Shown here: positions 35,015 through 46,132 of the stretch, piece after piece
How positions within the stretch are numbered: position 1 is the first letter of the stretch
Layout of the letters: each line of letters begins with the position of its first letter
Source of the DNA: Symsagittifera roscoffensis
Lineage: Eukaryota > Xenacoelomorpha > Acoela > Convolutidae
NCBI RefSeq assembly: GCF_963678635.1
Contig: NC_087071.1
Location: 20,859,194-20,923,193, forward strand
Direction of reading: 5' to 3'
Length of the DNA: 64,000 nucleotides
Program-made: the position numbers and the translations under genes
The notes under the pieces: generated by a model
What the model was told of the DNA's origin: nothing
The model's input: the letters and a program-made list of their open reading frames with translations, nothing else
Database searches by the model: none

Positions 35015-37720
35015 CTAAATATGAAACATTTTAACAGCACATACTTATTAATCAGAAATGATTAAATTTAGTTATATTGATATAAATTCTAAAAGTAAGA
35101 CCATCCTACGAGAAAAAGAGCATTAATAAAAATATGTTCAGCTCTAAGTGCAGAATCGCTGTTGTACCCATGATTAACATCTATTTGCAATTTTGGTAAC
35201 TTTTCTGGGCAGCAAAAAGGTAGCCTCTGCCTGTAAAAACAACCACGAATCATTTTACTACGCCTTCAATAACTGAGAGGCAGAGAATTTAGTCGCCGCC
35301 TCCCAAGAAAGTGAGCATGCTTTTTAGATTTTTCCAAGTTAAACCATTTTTAGAAATCGACAAAAATAGGATATACCAACTTTTGATTAAAACTTTATGA
35401 GTCGAAATATATACTCAAACCCTCATCTTTTTAAAATCATTAAAAACGACTAACCCAGCAAACTATCCAACAGCCCAATCTTTGCCTCATCATTCAGGGC
35501 CTTGCTTATCTCCTGTTTGTAATTTCCGATCGAAGTCAAGAACGTACTCCAAAACGGGAGCTTAACTTGCACCGTTTGACCTAACCATGCAAAACTCGTC
35601 GCTTTGACGTCGCCTTCGTTCACAACGTTACTTTTCGACATCATTTTCAATTTATCTTCAAAGTCCAGCTCTAACTCTGTAACTGTAGTTGGATTTTCGT
35701 CCAAAGATTCGCCCAAATTGTACGCACAGAAGTTGATCAAAGGCTTCACCTCGGAAATTTGTGCGTCATAAGCCTCACGTTTTTCCTCAGTCACGAGTTC
35801 TTTAATTCGCTCATACAAAGCGAGCGCACTTTTGAAACTCTTCAGCGCGTCCGACCAATTTCGTTTATTCTGGGCTAGAACTCCCAACATGTACTCATGA
35901 TAAGCTTTCGCTTCGATCGAAGTCCGCGCATCCACTTTGCATTTTCCACCTTCTGCAGAGCATATTCTGAGCAGCACTCCTGATATTTCGCACGCGTGCA
36001 TTAGTTTGCGCATTGAATGGTGCACTCGACGGGGTTCCAGTTCGGATTCGTCTTTCAGTTGCATGGCATGAGCCCAGGCGCGTTCTGCGTTCAACAGCAG
36101 GATCTCCAGGTACCTCAGGTCCCTATGAAACAAAACTTCCATCTTTAAGTAAGTTTAAGTAGGTATAAGTGTGTAACTAAGTATAAGTTTATGATTACAT
36201 TTTAAAACAAAGAGTCCACACATAAGAAAGATAAAAAAGGATCTGTTCTTCTTTTTCTTCATTTAAGTCTAAATTTTTAATGAGTTTATTGTTGTAGAAT
36301 TATTTTAGAATTCAAACCACGGCTGAAAGAGCTTTAATATAATACCACACGTGATCCCCTTCCACTTACCAGCTTTTTTGAGGTAGTCAAAATCGACTGA
36401 AAAACCAGCGCTGTAGTCCCTCTCACTTCGTGAAGTGATCGGGACAAAAAATATCGTCGAAGACATATAAAAAATGTTCTTGTTAAAACGCCGTGTTCAT
36501 TGCTCAGGAACAGATATACTATAGCTAGTCTTACTGAAAGTAACTAAATCATCATGGGCTGAAAACAAAATTCCCATCATACACTTTCGGGGACCGACCT
36601 TTTATCAGACCGAATTTTTACCAGAAAAGTTATAACATGGACCTTTTACCAGACTCGATAAACAAATTTGATTGACAGATGTAATGACGCCGTTTAGTCT
36701 GGTTAAAGACAATAATTTCGCGGTTTTTCACCGAAGTTTTGTTTGTTCTAACCGCTTCCTTTTCTAATGGTTACATGTCAGTATTTAGACAGCCGCGTAT
36801 TCATACTGGTCAGTATTTAGACAAATACTGTTTCAACCAATCAGAATCGAGACAAAGAAGAAATTAATAAATAATTATTATTTATTTTGGATTATTTATG
36901 TTTTTTCTCGATTCTGATTGGTTCATACAGTATTTGTCTAAATACTGACCAGTATGAATACGCGGCTGTCTAAATACTGGCTGCACTCCTTTTCTAATCT
37001 TCCACTAATTTAAACTAATCTTAATTAAATTATTGCATTGTGATCTGGTAAACGGTCGGTATGGTAAAAGGCCAATCGCCAACAATTTCATAGCATGGAA
37101 CGCCAAAGCAATTTTAGTATCAATATCGCAAGTGTCACTCACTTGATATTGTCTTCGTTCACCTGTCGCTTCTGGAAATGCTTCTTGTGACTCGACTGTG
37201 TGAACTTCAGAGCCTTCCTTATATGTTTCAGCCTCCGCGAACAGTATCCTCTATACCTAAAACAGTTTTAAAAATGGTTCACCTCATGATCAAATAGTCA
37301 AATCTCCAAATTAATTTGTTCTCGTATTATGTTTTATATCACCGGAGATGATTGCATTAAAACAACAGACGAGAACAAAATAATTTCGCAAGAAAAAATA
37401 ACTTCACGATAATAATTAGGGAAACGACTTTCTCATTTAGCACCACTTACAAAAAAAAATCAAGCCCCCAAAAGACTCAATATTATTTGCACTAGTTGCT
37501 CAATTTTTCTTGCAGCAATTTAGCTTGTTTTTTTTTCGAACCTGAAGAAATCTTGGTGACGTAATCCATGCTTCATATGGTACTCATGAACCACAGTTTG
37601 AATTGGCAGAGATAGTTTCTTGGAACCCGTGTTGTGCTGGTGGCTTGCAGCTGCTTTCGGGTGCGATTCGCCAGCGGTTCCGTTAGGAATAGTGGCAGAT
37701 TCTTTTTCAAGGGTAGCCAT
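34110..37720 (-). CDS. SRP68: Signal recognition particle subunit SRP68, complete, 4 exons
   Basis: SRP68 binds SRP RNA and SRP72 in the signal recognition particle, which halts and targets ribosomes making secretory proteins to the ER. Exons (minus strand) are 37720-37542, 37256-37143, 36122-35455 and 35014-34110. They sum to 1866 bases, 621 codons plus stop, against about 627 residues in vertebrates. All three introns are GT-AG and phases agree: AG|G makes Arg in RYRGYCSRR, AA|G makes Lys before DLRYLEILL, and G|AT makes Asp before ETRQ. The N-terminal RNA-binding part has LSLPIQTVVHEYHMKHGLRH, RYRGYCSRR and LLNAERAWAHAMQLK. The C-terminal SRP72-binding end has KPLFFDIASNHL and GGLGGYFRGWWG. 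Introns are 285, 1020 and 440 bp. An acceptor (TTTTCAG) lies six bases before the ATG. Confidence 0.95.
35455..36122 (-). CDS. SRP68: SRP68 exon 3
   Basis: Encodes the helical repeat core: AERAWAHAMQLK, the LEPRRVHHSMRKLMHA region, EAKAYHEYMLG, WSDALKSFKSALALYERI, INFCAYNLGE, and ends LLDSLL. Acceptor TTTCATAG at 36124-36123, donor at 35454-35453. Confidence 0.95.
36589..37080. mobile_element. Nested terminal-inverted-repeat elements in SRP68 intron 2
   Basis: The outer element has ends GACCTTTTATCAGACCGA..TTTTTACCAGA (36596-36625) and, inverted, GGCCTTTTACCATACCGACC..TTTACCAGAT (37044-37073), with weaker matching outward to 36589 and 37080. Inside it, 36779-36979 has arms of 74 bp that match at 72 positions (start CAGTATTTAGACAGCCGCG). 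The inner element is flanked by the 12-bp direct repeat TCCTTTTCTAAT at 36757-36768 and 36987-36998. No transposase is encoded, so these are MITE-type elements. The inner flanking repeat is near the 9-11 bp size of Mutator-like target duplications. Confidence 0.75.
37143..37256 (-). CDS. SRP68: SRP68 exon 2
   Basis: 114 bases, too short to stand out as an open frame. It encodes YRGYCSRRLKHIRKALKFTQ and on to QVNEDNI, the basic RNA-contacting segment of SRP68. Acceptor TTTTAG at 37258-37257, donor GTGAGT at 37142. Confidence 0.93.
37542..37720 (-). CDS. SRP68: SRP68 exon 1
   Basis: Starts at ATG 37720-37718 (MATLEKES), chosen because it is the first Met after the acceptor at 37728-37727. An upstream in-frame Met (37774) would have to be read through the pyrimidine tract. 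A low-complexity N-terminus leads into LSLPIQTVVHEYHMKHGLRH, the start of the conserved RNA-binding domain. Donor at 37541-37540. Confidence 0.92.
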
Positions 37721-37829
37721 TTTAACCTGAAAAAAAAACATTATAATCAAAAGCATTTGTATAGACACCATCATGTAAATAACTCCTGGCTTATAGTTCT
37801 TGGAAACCCGTTATAAATTGAAAATTTGT

Positions 37830-39940
37830 ACATATTCATCTGAGCAGATCAAAGACTAGAGTTCAATAAAAGAGTGGTTCTAGGATCATTGGAACGGAGG
37901 TTAATTGTCAAAAACTAATTCTGCTGATATTTTTTTTACTCTCAATAAATCCGCCCCAGGACTTACAAACAAGCGGCTTTGATTGAATGTTTGATGTTCG
38001 CCCCGTTGATTCTGTTTAGCAATTAATTTCATCAATTCTGATAAACTGACCTTAGGAGACGAGTGCTTTCCCTTCATTTAAACGTCTTGGCGTATTTTTT
38101 GTTACAAAAGTGTTTAGGCTAGACTTTGACTTCTTCAAATTTCGAATGCGTAATTTGACTTCTAGCACGAATTCCGAAAAAACAAAGCAAAATCACATAT
38201 AGCTTAAGTAGTAGTTTCGCAACTGTTTTTTCCGCAAGAGGGAATGAATTCATTATCAGAGGTGCGTGAAAAAACAGTTGCGAAAATGCTTTAATTAACA
38301 AAAACTTTAAGTGTTCATGCGTGTTTATCACATGCTAAAACAGCTGTTCTCTCACTCTAAAACATGTTCTCAAACAACCTCTACAGCTCATTTGCAGAAT
38401 TTTTTCACGCCGATTGAACGCACGCTGCAGATTAACTTGTTTTGATCATACAACAAATTTCACATACTGATCTTTGCATGAACGCACGCAAGGCCGGTTA
38501 AATTATGCAACATTTTTTGCACTAAGCATGTGCATCTCATTAAAAGTTAAAATATTTTTAAATCAAGTTACACACAGAGGAGAAGCTGAGCTTCGCCTCA
38601 ATTCCGATACAGAAAAAAATAGCACCGCTGAAAGCACAAAATAATGGACGGGACACGATTTTCTGATCAGAAAGAAATATTGATCTGTTACTTTTGCCCG
38701 GAATGCGGTTCCGGCAAAGCAACAAAACTGAGAAGCGGATTTAACCAATTTAACTCTGACAATTTTGTGAAAAAAATGTATATTCCGATGTATCCGAAGC
38801 ACAAATAAATTTTAAAAAATTTGGTCCTTCAAAAGACAAATTATGGGTCAACTAAGCAGATGTAACATCAATCGAAACCATTTCAACCGAAAAAACACTT
38901 AAAGTGGAAAAAACAATCAGCGAAAAATGAAATTAAAACGAAAACTAAAGGCGAAGTTGAGGGTAGCACGACTGGCGATAAAACTAGATCTGTCAAAATG
39001 AATGCCGATAGTTGTAAAAAAACATGCCCGAACAATGGAATGCGAAATCAGCATTGCAACAAAATTAATCAAGCAGTAACAAAGCCAAAAATATCTCTGC
39101 TGAAGCTCTTCAAGCCTATTTTTATAAATTCAAAACTAATTCAACTATTTTACGTCCCATTTCCCTTCATGACGCGCACACATGAACACAAAAAACTCTT
39201 TTGAGCATCAAAAAATGCAAAAAAGAGGCTATTAAGAAAATAAAAAGCAAGTCAGATTTCGTTATCAAGGGAAACAAAAAAAAGCGAAAATTTACAAGTG
39301 AATCAAACAATTCTAGTTCCCGATTGCAAGACCATTGCTTATCGCAAGGGAAATAAAAGTTGATTTACAATGAACAAGGAAAACTCGAAAGGAACGGCCA
39401 TTTAGAATGACATGCTCAGAAAAATTATGTTTCCAGACAATCTGTTGTGCCGATATCATGACACTAACTGGTTCAATTGATTTTGTTTAACTAGTTGTTA
39501 GGCCGAAAAAATTCTATATTCCGATTTGATAACGCTTGCTAATCGCAAGCGTTATGATTTAACAACTACGGACGTGTTTAACTTGGAACTAGATTTCGAT
39601 ACGTATAATCTGACGCAGTCAAAAATTTTTATTTCCAGCAACAAGTGTAACAAAATTTTTGTCAAGGCTTAATTTATTTGAATTTTATATTCCACCTAGC
39701 TTGATTTTTTACGCAGCACACAAAACAGACCTGTTATTCGGTGCAGATTTTGGCTTGAACCGCGCACCTGGATACTAATTAGTTGAAGGTTTAACACCTA
39801 TTATAGCATAGATCTCCAGCTAACTAGCTCGAGACTATGCACTAGAGACTAGATTCACGTTTAAGCAATGTACTAGATAAAAACAGAAACAAAAATAATC
39901 TAAAAAAAAAGAAAACCAAAGTAAATAGTGCCAAATTTAC
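37830..39940. other. Gene-poor region 5' of SRP68
   Basis: AT-rich, with no supported coding sequence or RNA gene. SRP68's promoter presumably lies here, but I see no distinctive TATA or initiator near the predicted acceptor. Confidence 0.35.
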
Positions 39941-40081
39941 GGCAAATAATCAAACTAAAAACTGATCAACCTCCAATTGTATCCCTAAATTTTGTATCCC
40001 CGAATCTATGATTAAGGCAAATAATCAAACTAAAAACTGATCAACGTCCAATTGTATCCCCAAATTTTGTATCCCCGAATC
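39941..40081. repeat. 66-bp direct duplication
   Basis: Units 39941-40006 and 40016-40081 (starting GGCAAATAATCAAACTAAAA, ending TATCCCCGAATC) differ at two positions and are separated by nine bases. Confidence 0.85.
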
Positions 40082-41269
40082 AAAATTGGTTTTTTATAGT
40101 CTGCGCGGAAACCTTCAGCATTGAACCAACTTCAGAAAAATTTAAGCGCTTTTCCGCTGTAGAGACTACGGGGTTTCTACAGCAGACCTCCCGCCAAAGA
40201 TTCAATTGTCGTCTTGATCATTCATCTACTGCTGGCTGGATAAATTACTGCACACATACTCTATTAGTTTTTCCCCGCAGCAGAAAAAGTCCAACAGACA
40301 GTTGGAAAAGTGTCAGTGACCTTAAAAAAACATTTGATTTTTTTAACACTTCTGAATTTTTTTAAATGATTTATGACTACTGTTTAATTATTTCAATTGA
40401 ATATTTACACAAAGGCGAAGTTGCACTTCGCATTTAAAAGCAAAAATATGACCGAACACGCTATAGGGAAAAACTGAATGAGTAAATTTTGAGTCTACAA
40501 AATTTCTTAAGTGACGCACGCCAATTATGACGAATTAGCAGTACCAGTCAATTTGAAAAAAAAAAAGAAAATTATCAACTAACATGCCTCCATTTATAGT
40601 CTATGGTGCTGTAATAACATGAAATAATTAAATGTAATTAAAATGCAAAAAAATTTTATTCGAAATTATTTGTGAAAATCTTCCCCCACACGCGCCATAT
40701 TAAGTACAAAGTGATAAATTTCGCTCCTAATAACAAATCAATTCTGACAAATGAGCTTCCTTCAACCAATTTGGAACCATTTCTATGACGGATTAAATCT
40801 CTGCTTACGCGTTAATAGCTCGAATTATATCGCGCGTTAATTGTCCCAAATGGGTCAAAATGGCAATCTTTAAACCCTCATAACTTTACGAAAAATGATC
40901 ACAGGTAAAAAATCTTTTCAAATTTAAGCTCACGACAACAATAGCTTTCGAATGATGTAAAAAATTTCCGTCAAAAATGGCTAGTTAAAAAGTCGAAATT
41001 TGTCTGAAGAAAAAAAACCCACCCCGAGCACAAATATTCCGTTACTTTCGTATCGAAAGTCGGAACAAAAACCCTATCAAGTTATATCTCTTGAGTTTCC
41101 TATCACGCATATTTTTTTGCTGTGAAATCAATTGAATACTTTTCATTACATTGGTCGTATGAGCAGCCCTCATAGAAGAAAAGAAGCAGAATTATACGAC
41201 CCAAATACGTGATTGTCCATTAACACATAAAAAGTGGATGTAGCTTATACTTATTGAGCTACCAAAAAA

Positions 41270-42700
41270 CATCGCAAACGACAGTAAGAAAAGTGTCAAT
41301 GAACGCAAGTTAACATAAAATATTTAAATTGTTCTGAAATAATTCAATCTTTTCAATCTGAAATAATTCAATGAAAAAACAGCCCACAGAGATTTGGAAA
41401 AGAGCAACGAACCTAAGGAAGCAGAAAATAAAAACTGACTTGCATTTTTAAAAATTTCAATTTTAGTTTCAAAATAAAAAATATATGGCTTTTGAGCTCT
41501 TTGAAATTCAAAAACAATTCATGCTTGACATTTCTCTGATAGAATTAACTCAATTTGAATAAACTGGATCAATAGGTTATTTCTCTAATCCGCAGGGAAA
41601 CCATGAAACTAAAATCCACTTTCGAAACTAGAAGTCGGTCACGCTTTTCTATAACATTTGTAAATTCTTAAACTTAATAAAAAATTAGTTAATAAAAAAT
41701 TCAAAACAAACTAAAATTTGAGCGTTAACAAATTTCGAACAGACAGTAAGAAAAAGACTCAAAGAACGCAAGTAAACAAAAAAAACTGACTTGTTTATTG
41801 AAAACTCAACTTTCGAATTCCAAAGAAAAAGAATATATGGCCTTAAGGCTCTTGAAATTTCTAGAACATCTTATGATTGACACTTTTTAAATAAAATTAA
41901 CCCTATTTGAGAAAATTGGACTAATAGGTAACATTTTTTATTTTTGGAGTCTCACGTTCTGCCCGCTCGGCCACGAACGCTTAACAACCGACAAAAACTA
42001 GTCAAAAACAAATCAGCTAAATATGCTAACAAATTGCCAATTCCATGCAGCAAAAGTTACACCAAATACAAATAGACAGAATTTCGCATGTTAGATGTAA
42101 CAAACTGAAGGCATCCACGATAACTTAGCATGTAATAAATTCGAAAGCATACACCCAAATTGTCTAAATTAACCATTTCAATAAATTGCATGTTATAATG
42201 TGTTGAAAAACTTCTGAAATCGAGTTTTTATTATCGTACTGGTATTTGCAGCAAATAGCTTTTTTCGGTTCTTTCGAACAATGAGAAAACATTATTTGTG
42301 TTCACTTATTACTAATCGAATGTCAAAGCACATGCTATAAAAAAAGCTGTAAGGTGCCCCAAAAATGGCACCAATTTTTGTTACTTAGGTTAGAAAAAAA
42401 AGAATAGACCTACTATTACACTACGCTCACAAAAATTCGCTAGCGAAATGAACTGAACTCATAAAGAATCATAAGTCAAACCGCGAAAAAGTAAAGTTAA
42501 GCCTGAAAATGAAAAAAAAATCATCGCGACCTAGATAAGAAACTATGTTCATCGACTCTTAATAGATTTTACTAACAAAACAGCAAAAAAAAATTATCAC
42601 GAACTATATCAGTGTCCTCGTTACTTTCATTGACACTTAAAAACTAAACTGTATAAAAATTGAGCACCGAAGTTTGCTACTTAGGCTCAAACAAAAAACA
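41270..42700. repeat. Family R repeat, copies 2 and 3 in tandem
   Basis: Two partial copies (from about 41270 and 41750) share GACAGTAAGAAAA, GAACGCAAGT, AATATATGGC and the AATTTGA-AAACTGGA/AAATTGGA phrase with each other and with 31720-32560 and 60310-61860. The second copy runs into a tRNA-like stretch at 41943-41982 and then GCAGCAAAAGTTACACCAAA, which recurs at 61438. No gene is seen. Confidence 0.55.
41943..41982 (-). repeat. tRNA-Leu-like SINE segment (partial)
   Basis: On the minus strand: GCGTTCGTGGCCGAGCGGGC then GAACGTGAGACTCCAA. TGGCCGAGCGG fits an RNA polymerase III A box and the anticodon-arm region resembles leucine/serine tRNAs. The rest of the tRNA is missing, so this is a repeat fragment and not a tRNA gene. 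Confidence 0.5.
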
Positions 42701-43254
42701 AATTGATCGGATCTTTTAACACAAGCGTTACTTTTCTTGAAACTGTTAATATTATTTCAATTCAAACTACGCTTGCACAACCCTGAGAAGGTTATCAAGA
42801 GAAAACGATTCAAACACGGCTCATAGTTTCTGCCTTAAAGGCTTTGCCTAGTGGATACTTGTATGGATCGGAACAGTATGTTTCACAACAACTGGATTAA
42901 GCTGTAAGACATAAACTTGTACGAAAAACGATCATGTTAAATTGATACATTTAAATTAAGCACATTTAACTTCTTTCAATTATATATACACAATGATGAG
43001 ATAAAACTTAATTATATTTAGCAACCTGACATATGTCTAAGTTTAAAATGAACAACAAAAATAGTTTAGGCAATCCAAAGGCTCTTTTTAACGTAAAATC
43101 CTTCCACGCTTCCTCCACCACAATGGAACAAAATCATTAATGTAGTCGTAATCAACCGGGTTGACCTCCATACACGAAAAATGCTTACCATACAATTCAA
43201 TACACCAAAAATTTTATCATACAATTCCATTAATTAAAAGTATGGAAAAAAAGG

Positions 43255-43473
43255 CTTATCATACAATTTCCATATACGCAAAATGTATGACAAGTATTTT
43301 TTCCATGAACACTTCATATCATTTTTTTCAAATAGTCTAAGAATGAACCTAGTAATGGCAGAAAAAGCAGACAAAGTTACTGAACTTCGAAATAGTTGAT
43401 AGCATCGATTTTTGATTTTTTTTGGAAAAACTGCTTATCATACACATTTCATATACGGAAATTGTATGACAAG
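43255..43473. repeat. Two 40-bp foldback motifs
   Basis: 43255-43294 and 43434-43473 both read CTTATCATACA...ATTT on one arm and AAATTGTATGACAAG (or AAAATGTATGACAAG) on the other around an ATATACG loop. Related single arms occur at about 43180-43240 and 58577-58730. Confidence 0.6.
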
Positions 43474-43499
43474 CATTTCTTCCATAAACAATACTTACA

Positions 43500-45450
43500 T
43501 CATAAATATTTTCAAATAGTCTCCTATTTGCCTATTTGGGTGCCATCGTTATTTGAGTGCCAACTAATGATGGAAAAGTTGTCCAAGATAAATTAAAAGA
43601 GCGCGCCTGATAAACGGAAGCGCAGCCCGATATTGTTTTTAAAAACGTCAGTTTTATTGAGTAAATATATTTTAACGTTGATTTTCAACTTGAAAAAAAG
43701 TGAAAAACAAAATCAAATAACATTACGTTTCAAAATTAGTGATTTTTTTATTGGCCCGGGGAACGTGATTCTAACAACGAGAATGTTACAAGTGAATGCA
43801 CACAAGAGCATGTCAGTTTAGCATCTTTTGATGAAGCGTTGACATTGGGTACCACCAAAAGAGAAGAGAGGCCGAAATCAATTCAGAGGACAATGAAATG
43901 CCCATAATCAACCTGCTAGAAGATTCAGTACCTATTCAGCGGGCTTGTATCCGGAAAATTTGATTAGGATTTGCCAACTTGCTAAACTTTTTTTGAGAAG
44001 GGCGATCAAGTTTACTTTGTTGATTGGTCAAACTTTTGAAACGATAAATGGTGGATAAAATGACTTTAATTAGTCAGTGTTTATCAGCAGATAATAAATA
44101 GTGTCAGTGCTCGGATACAAATAAAATGGTTGAAATAGTATTGACAAAACTCATCGAAACAAAAAAGTCAACGCAGATCGCAGCTAAAATGTCTGCCGCA
44201 GCCAAAAAAAATTAAAAGATAGAGTTGCCGCGACACTAAAACAGTAAACCTTCTTCATCCGCAAAAAAACGTGAAAAAAGGCCTTTGTCACAACGTGAAA
44301 ACAAAGAACCCGTATGATTTGGCAAAGGAAGTTATGCTTTAGACTTGATGAAAACCGACCCTAGTGAGGGAGCCTCAATATGCGAAAAGAAATTAGACTC
44401 CGCGGTTTTCTCCGAGGACAAGTTTCAGCTAATAAATCAACGATTACAAATGAAAATAATTGAGAGAAGATCAAGAAAACGAACCTCAGCAGAGTTGAAA
44501 AACTTGTCCATAGAGGACGTAAAACGGAAATTTGAGGTGGGAACACAAGAAGCAATACAAAATTCAAATAGAGGCTGCAACCATTACGGTAGCGAAACTG
44601 TGAAGATTACCCTGAACTGGTCACCAAAAGAAATTGAAAATGGATGTTCCATTCATTGTCGTATTATTTTAATATTGAGTGTATCGTAACAGCCAGTTTG
44701 TTGTAATCAATTCTGATGTGAACTAGTCAATTAATTTTGAAGGGAGTTTTTTGTTTCATTTGATTTAATAAGACTAGTTGCAGTGACGATAAAATTGAAC
44801 TAATTAAAAAAATGACTTCAATAACGCCAAAAGAAGGTTCAAATGTAGCTAAACCGTCTGCTATTAGGGGATCAAACCAACTTAATGTCACCCCAATGCA
44901 CCCAAGTTTCACCGTCTACGCAGATGCTTCCGATGGGATTGTCCAATGATGCAACAGTGGTTGCGTCCACTGCTCTCGAAACTCAAAGCAAGAAACATTT
45001 GGCAGACAAACTCGAATAAAAAATAAGCGAAAAATCGAAACCACATGAAAAAACGTAGATCGACTCGCTTTCAGGAAAAAGACAACAACTTGGAGTTTAT
45101 GAGGAGTAAATGTCGATTGAGCTGATTGGTGAGAAAATATTGCCTTCTTTACGAATCGGAAAAAAGCTTTGTGGTTCAAAGAGACGGAGAACGGAACAAC
45201 CTTTTGTCTATCTACGCGGTCCCTCAACCCAGCAAATTCAGGCGACATCTAGCTACAAAGATGTTCGGAAAACACGAGGATTTTCAGTTAAAAATGAATA
45301 ACAGGGCAGCCGTGGTGGCCCTCTAATTCTAACTACTGATTATCACTACACCAAATTCAACAAACCTGGTCTCTGGGAAAACAGCTTCTTCCTTCTTTTC
45401 TCCATCTCCAGTAACAGCTGAGTTCTTTTCTTATTTCCTCATTTTTATCT
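43500..45450. other. Weak coding-like remnants, no gene assigned
   Basis: An open frame at 44345-44689 (plus) has a charged segment LINQRLQMKIIERRSRKRTS; this resembles the linker between endonuclease and RT in some LINEs only loosely. At about 44907 a frame reads FTVYADASDG, which recalls RNase H of LTR elements, but it breaks after a few codons. I assign nothing here. Confidence 0.25.
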
Positions 45451-45455
45451 CTGTT

Positions 45456-46006
45456 AGAAATCATAGCCGCAAGTTCCCTTTCTCACTCAATCGAACAAGG
45501 TCTAACCCCTGAACAGAAAAATATAGCAAAGCAAATTGTCTACGCCGAGGGGGGATTTAACCTGAACCCAAGGACGAACTTTAAATTTAAAAACGTTACC
45601 GATTATATACGAGCAACGAGCAAATCTATTATACTGTGGCACGATCAAACCCCTTATGACTCAGCAACTCCTGGATACTCTCAGAAGCTTTAACAATCTG
45701 TTTGCTATTGTCTACTGTCAGCGTACGGGAACAGAAAATATATTCGACGAGCTACGAACTCTTGACACGATTGTCATCGACGTTACAAAACATCTTATCA
45801 GTAAATCAGAGAGTCTAGACGAAAACATCACAGGACTTTATCGCGAGCTTCACCAGTCATCTGATCTAGAACTACGATCTCTCTCGGTTGTCTTGCACTA
45901 CTATCCGAACCTTCACGCGATCTTCAAAACCCGCTCCACGAAAAGCAAACCATCGAAGAATCGACGAAGAGCCAAGAAGAGGCAACGCTCAGCAACCCCA
46001 CAATAA
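45456..46006 (+). pseudogene. Small basic-tailed ORF, one frameshift
   Basis: After an acceptor-like TATCTCTGTTAG the frame reads EQGLTPEQKNIAKQIVYAEG, then RATSKSIILWHDQTPYDS. Then, in the next frame (45656-46006), it reads LLDTLRSFNNLFAIVYCQRT, then LHQSSDLELRSLSVVLHYYP, and ends in a Lys/Arg-rich tail of about 25 residues. The two frames join near 45660, so one base is missing or extra there. I recall similar small proteins (IIWHD...AIVYCxRxGT...LHQ...LELRSL, basic tail) repeated in nematode and other invertebrate genomes beside retroelements, but I know of no function. It ends 90 bases before LINE ORF1 and may belong to the same element. AATAAA overlaps its stop codon. Confidence 0.5.
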
Positions 46007-46031
46007 AACGGTTATTAAAACTCGTACTGGT

Positions 46032-46121
46032 TGTACTCTTTGAGTCCTTTGACTCGGAGTCCCCTTTCTAGTTTTACTACATTAGTATATAACTGAGTGT
46101 ACTCTTTGAGTCTTTTGACTC
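46032..46121 (+). repeat. Two 24-bp repeats before LINE ORF1
   Basis: TGTACTCTTTGAGTC(C/T)TTTGACTC occurs at 46032 and 46098, 66 bases apart, just upstream of ORF1. Such monomers can be 5' UTR promoter repeats of LINEs. The downstream duplicate (49283 onward) keeps only the second repeat. Confidence 0.5.
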
Positions 46122-46132
46122 ACCAAACAAAT

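Noticed and set aside
44890-44940. FTVYADASDG, similar to the RNase H of LTR elements
   Set aside because: The match is about ten residues and breaks at a stop within a few codons; no RT or integrase lies nearby.
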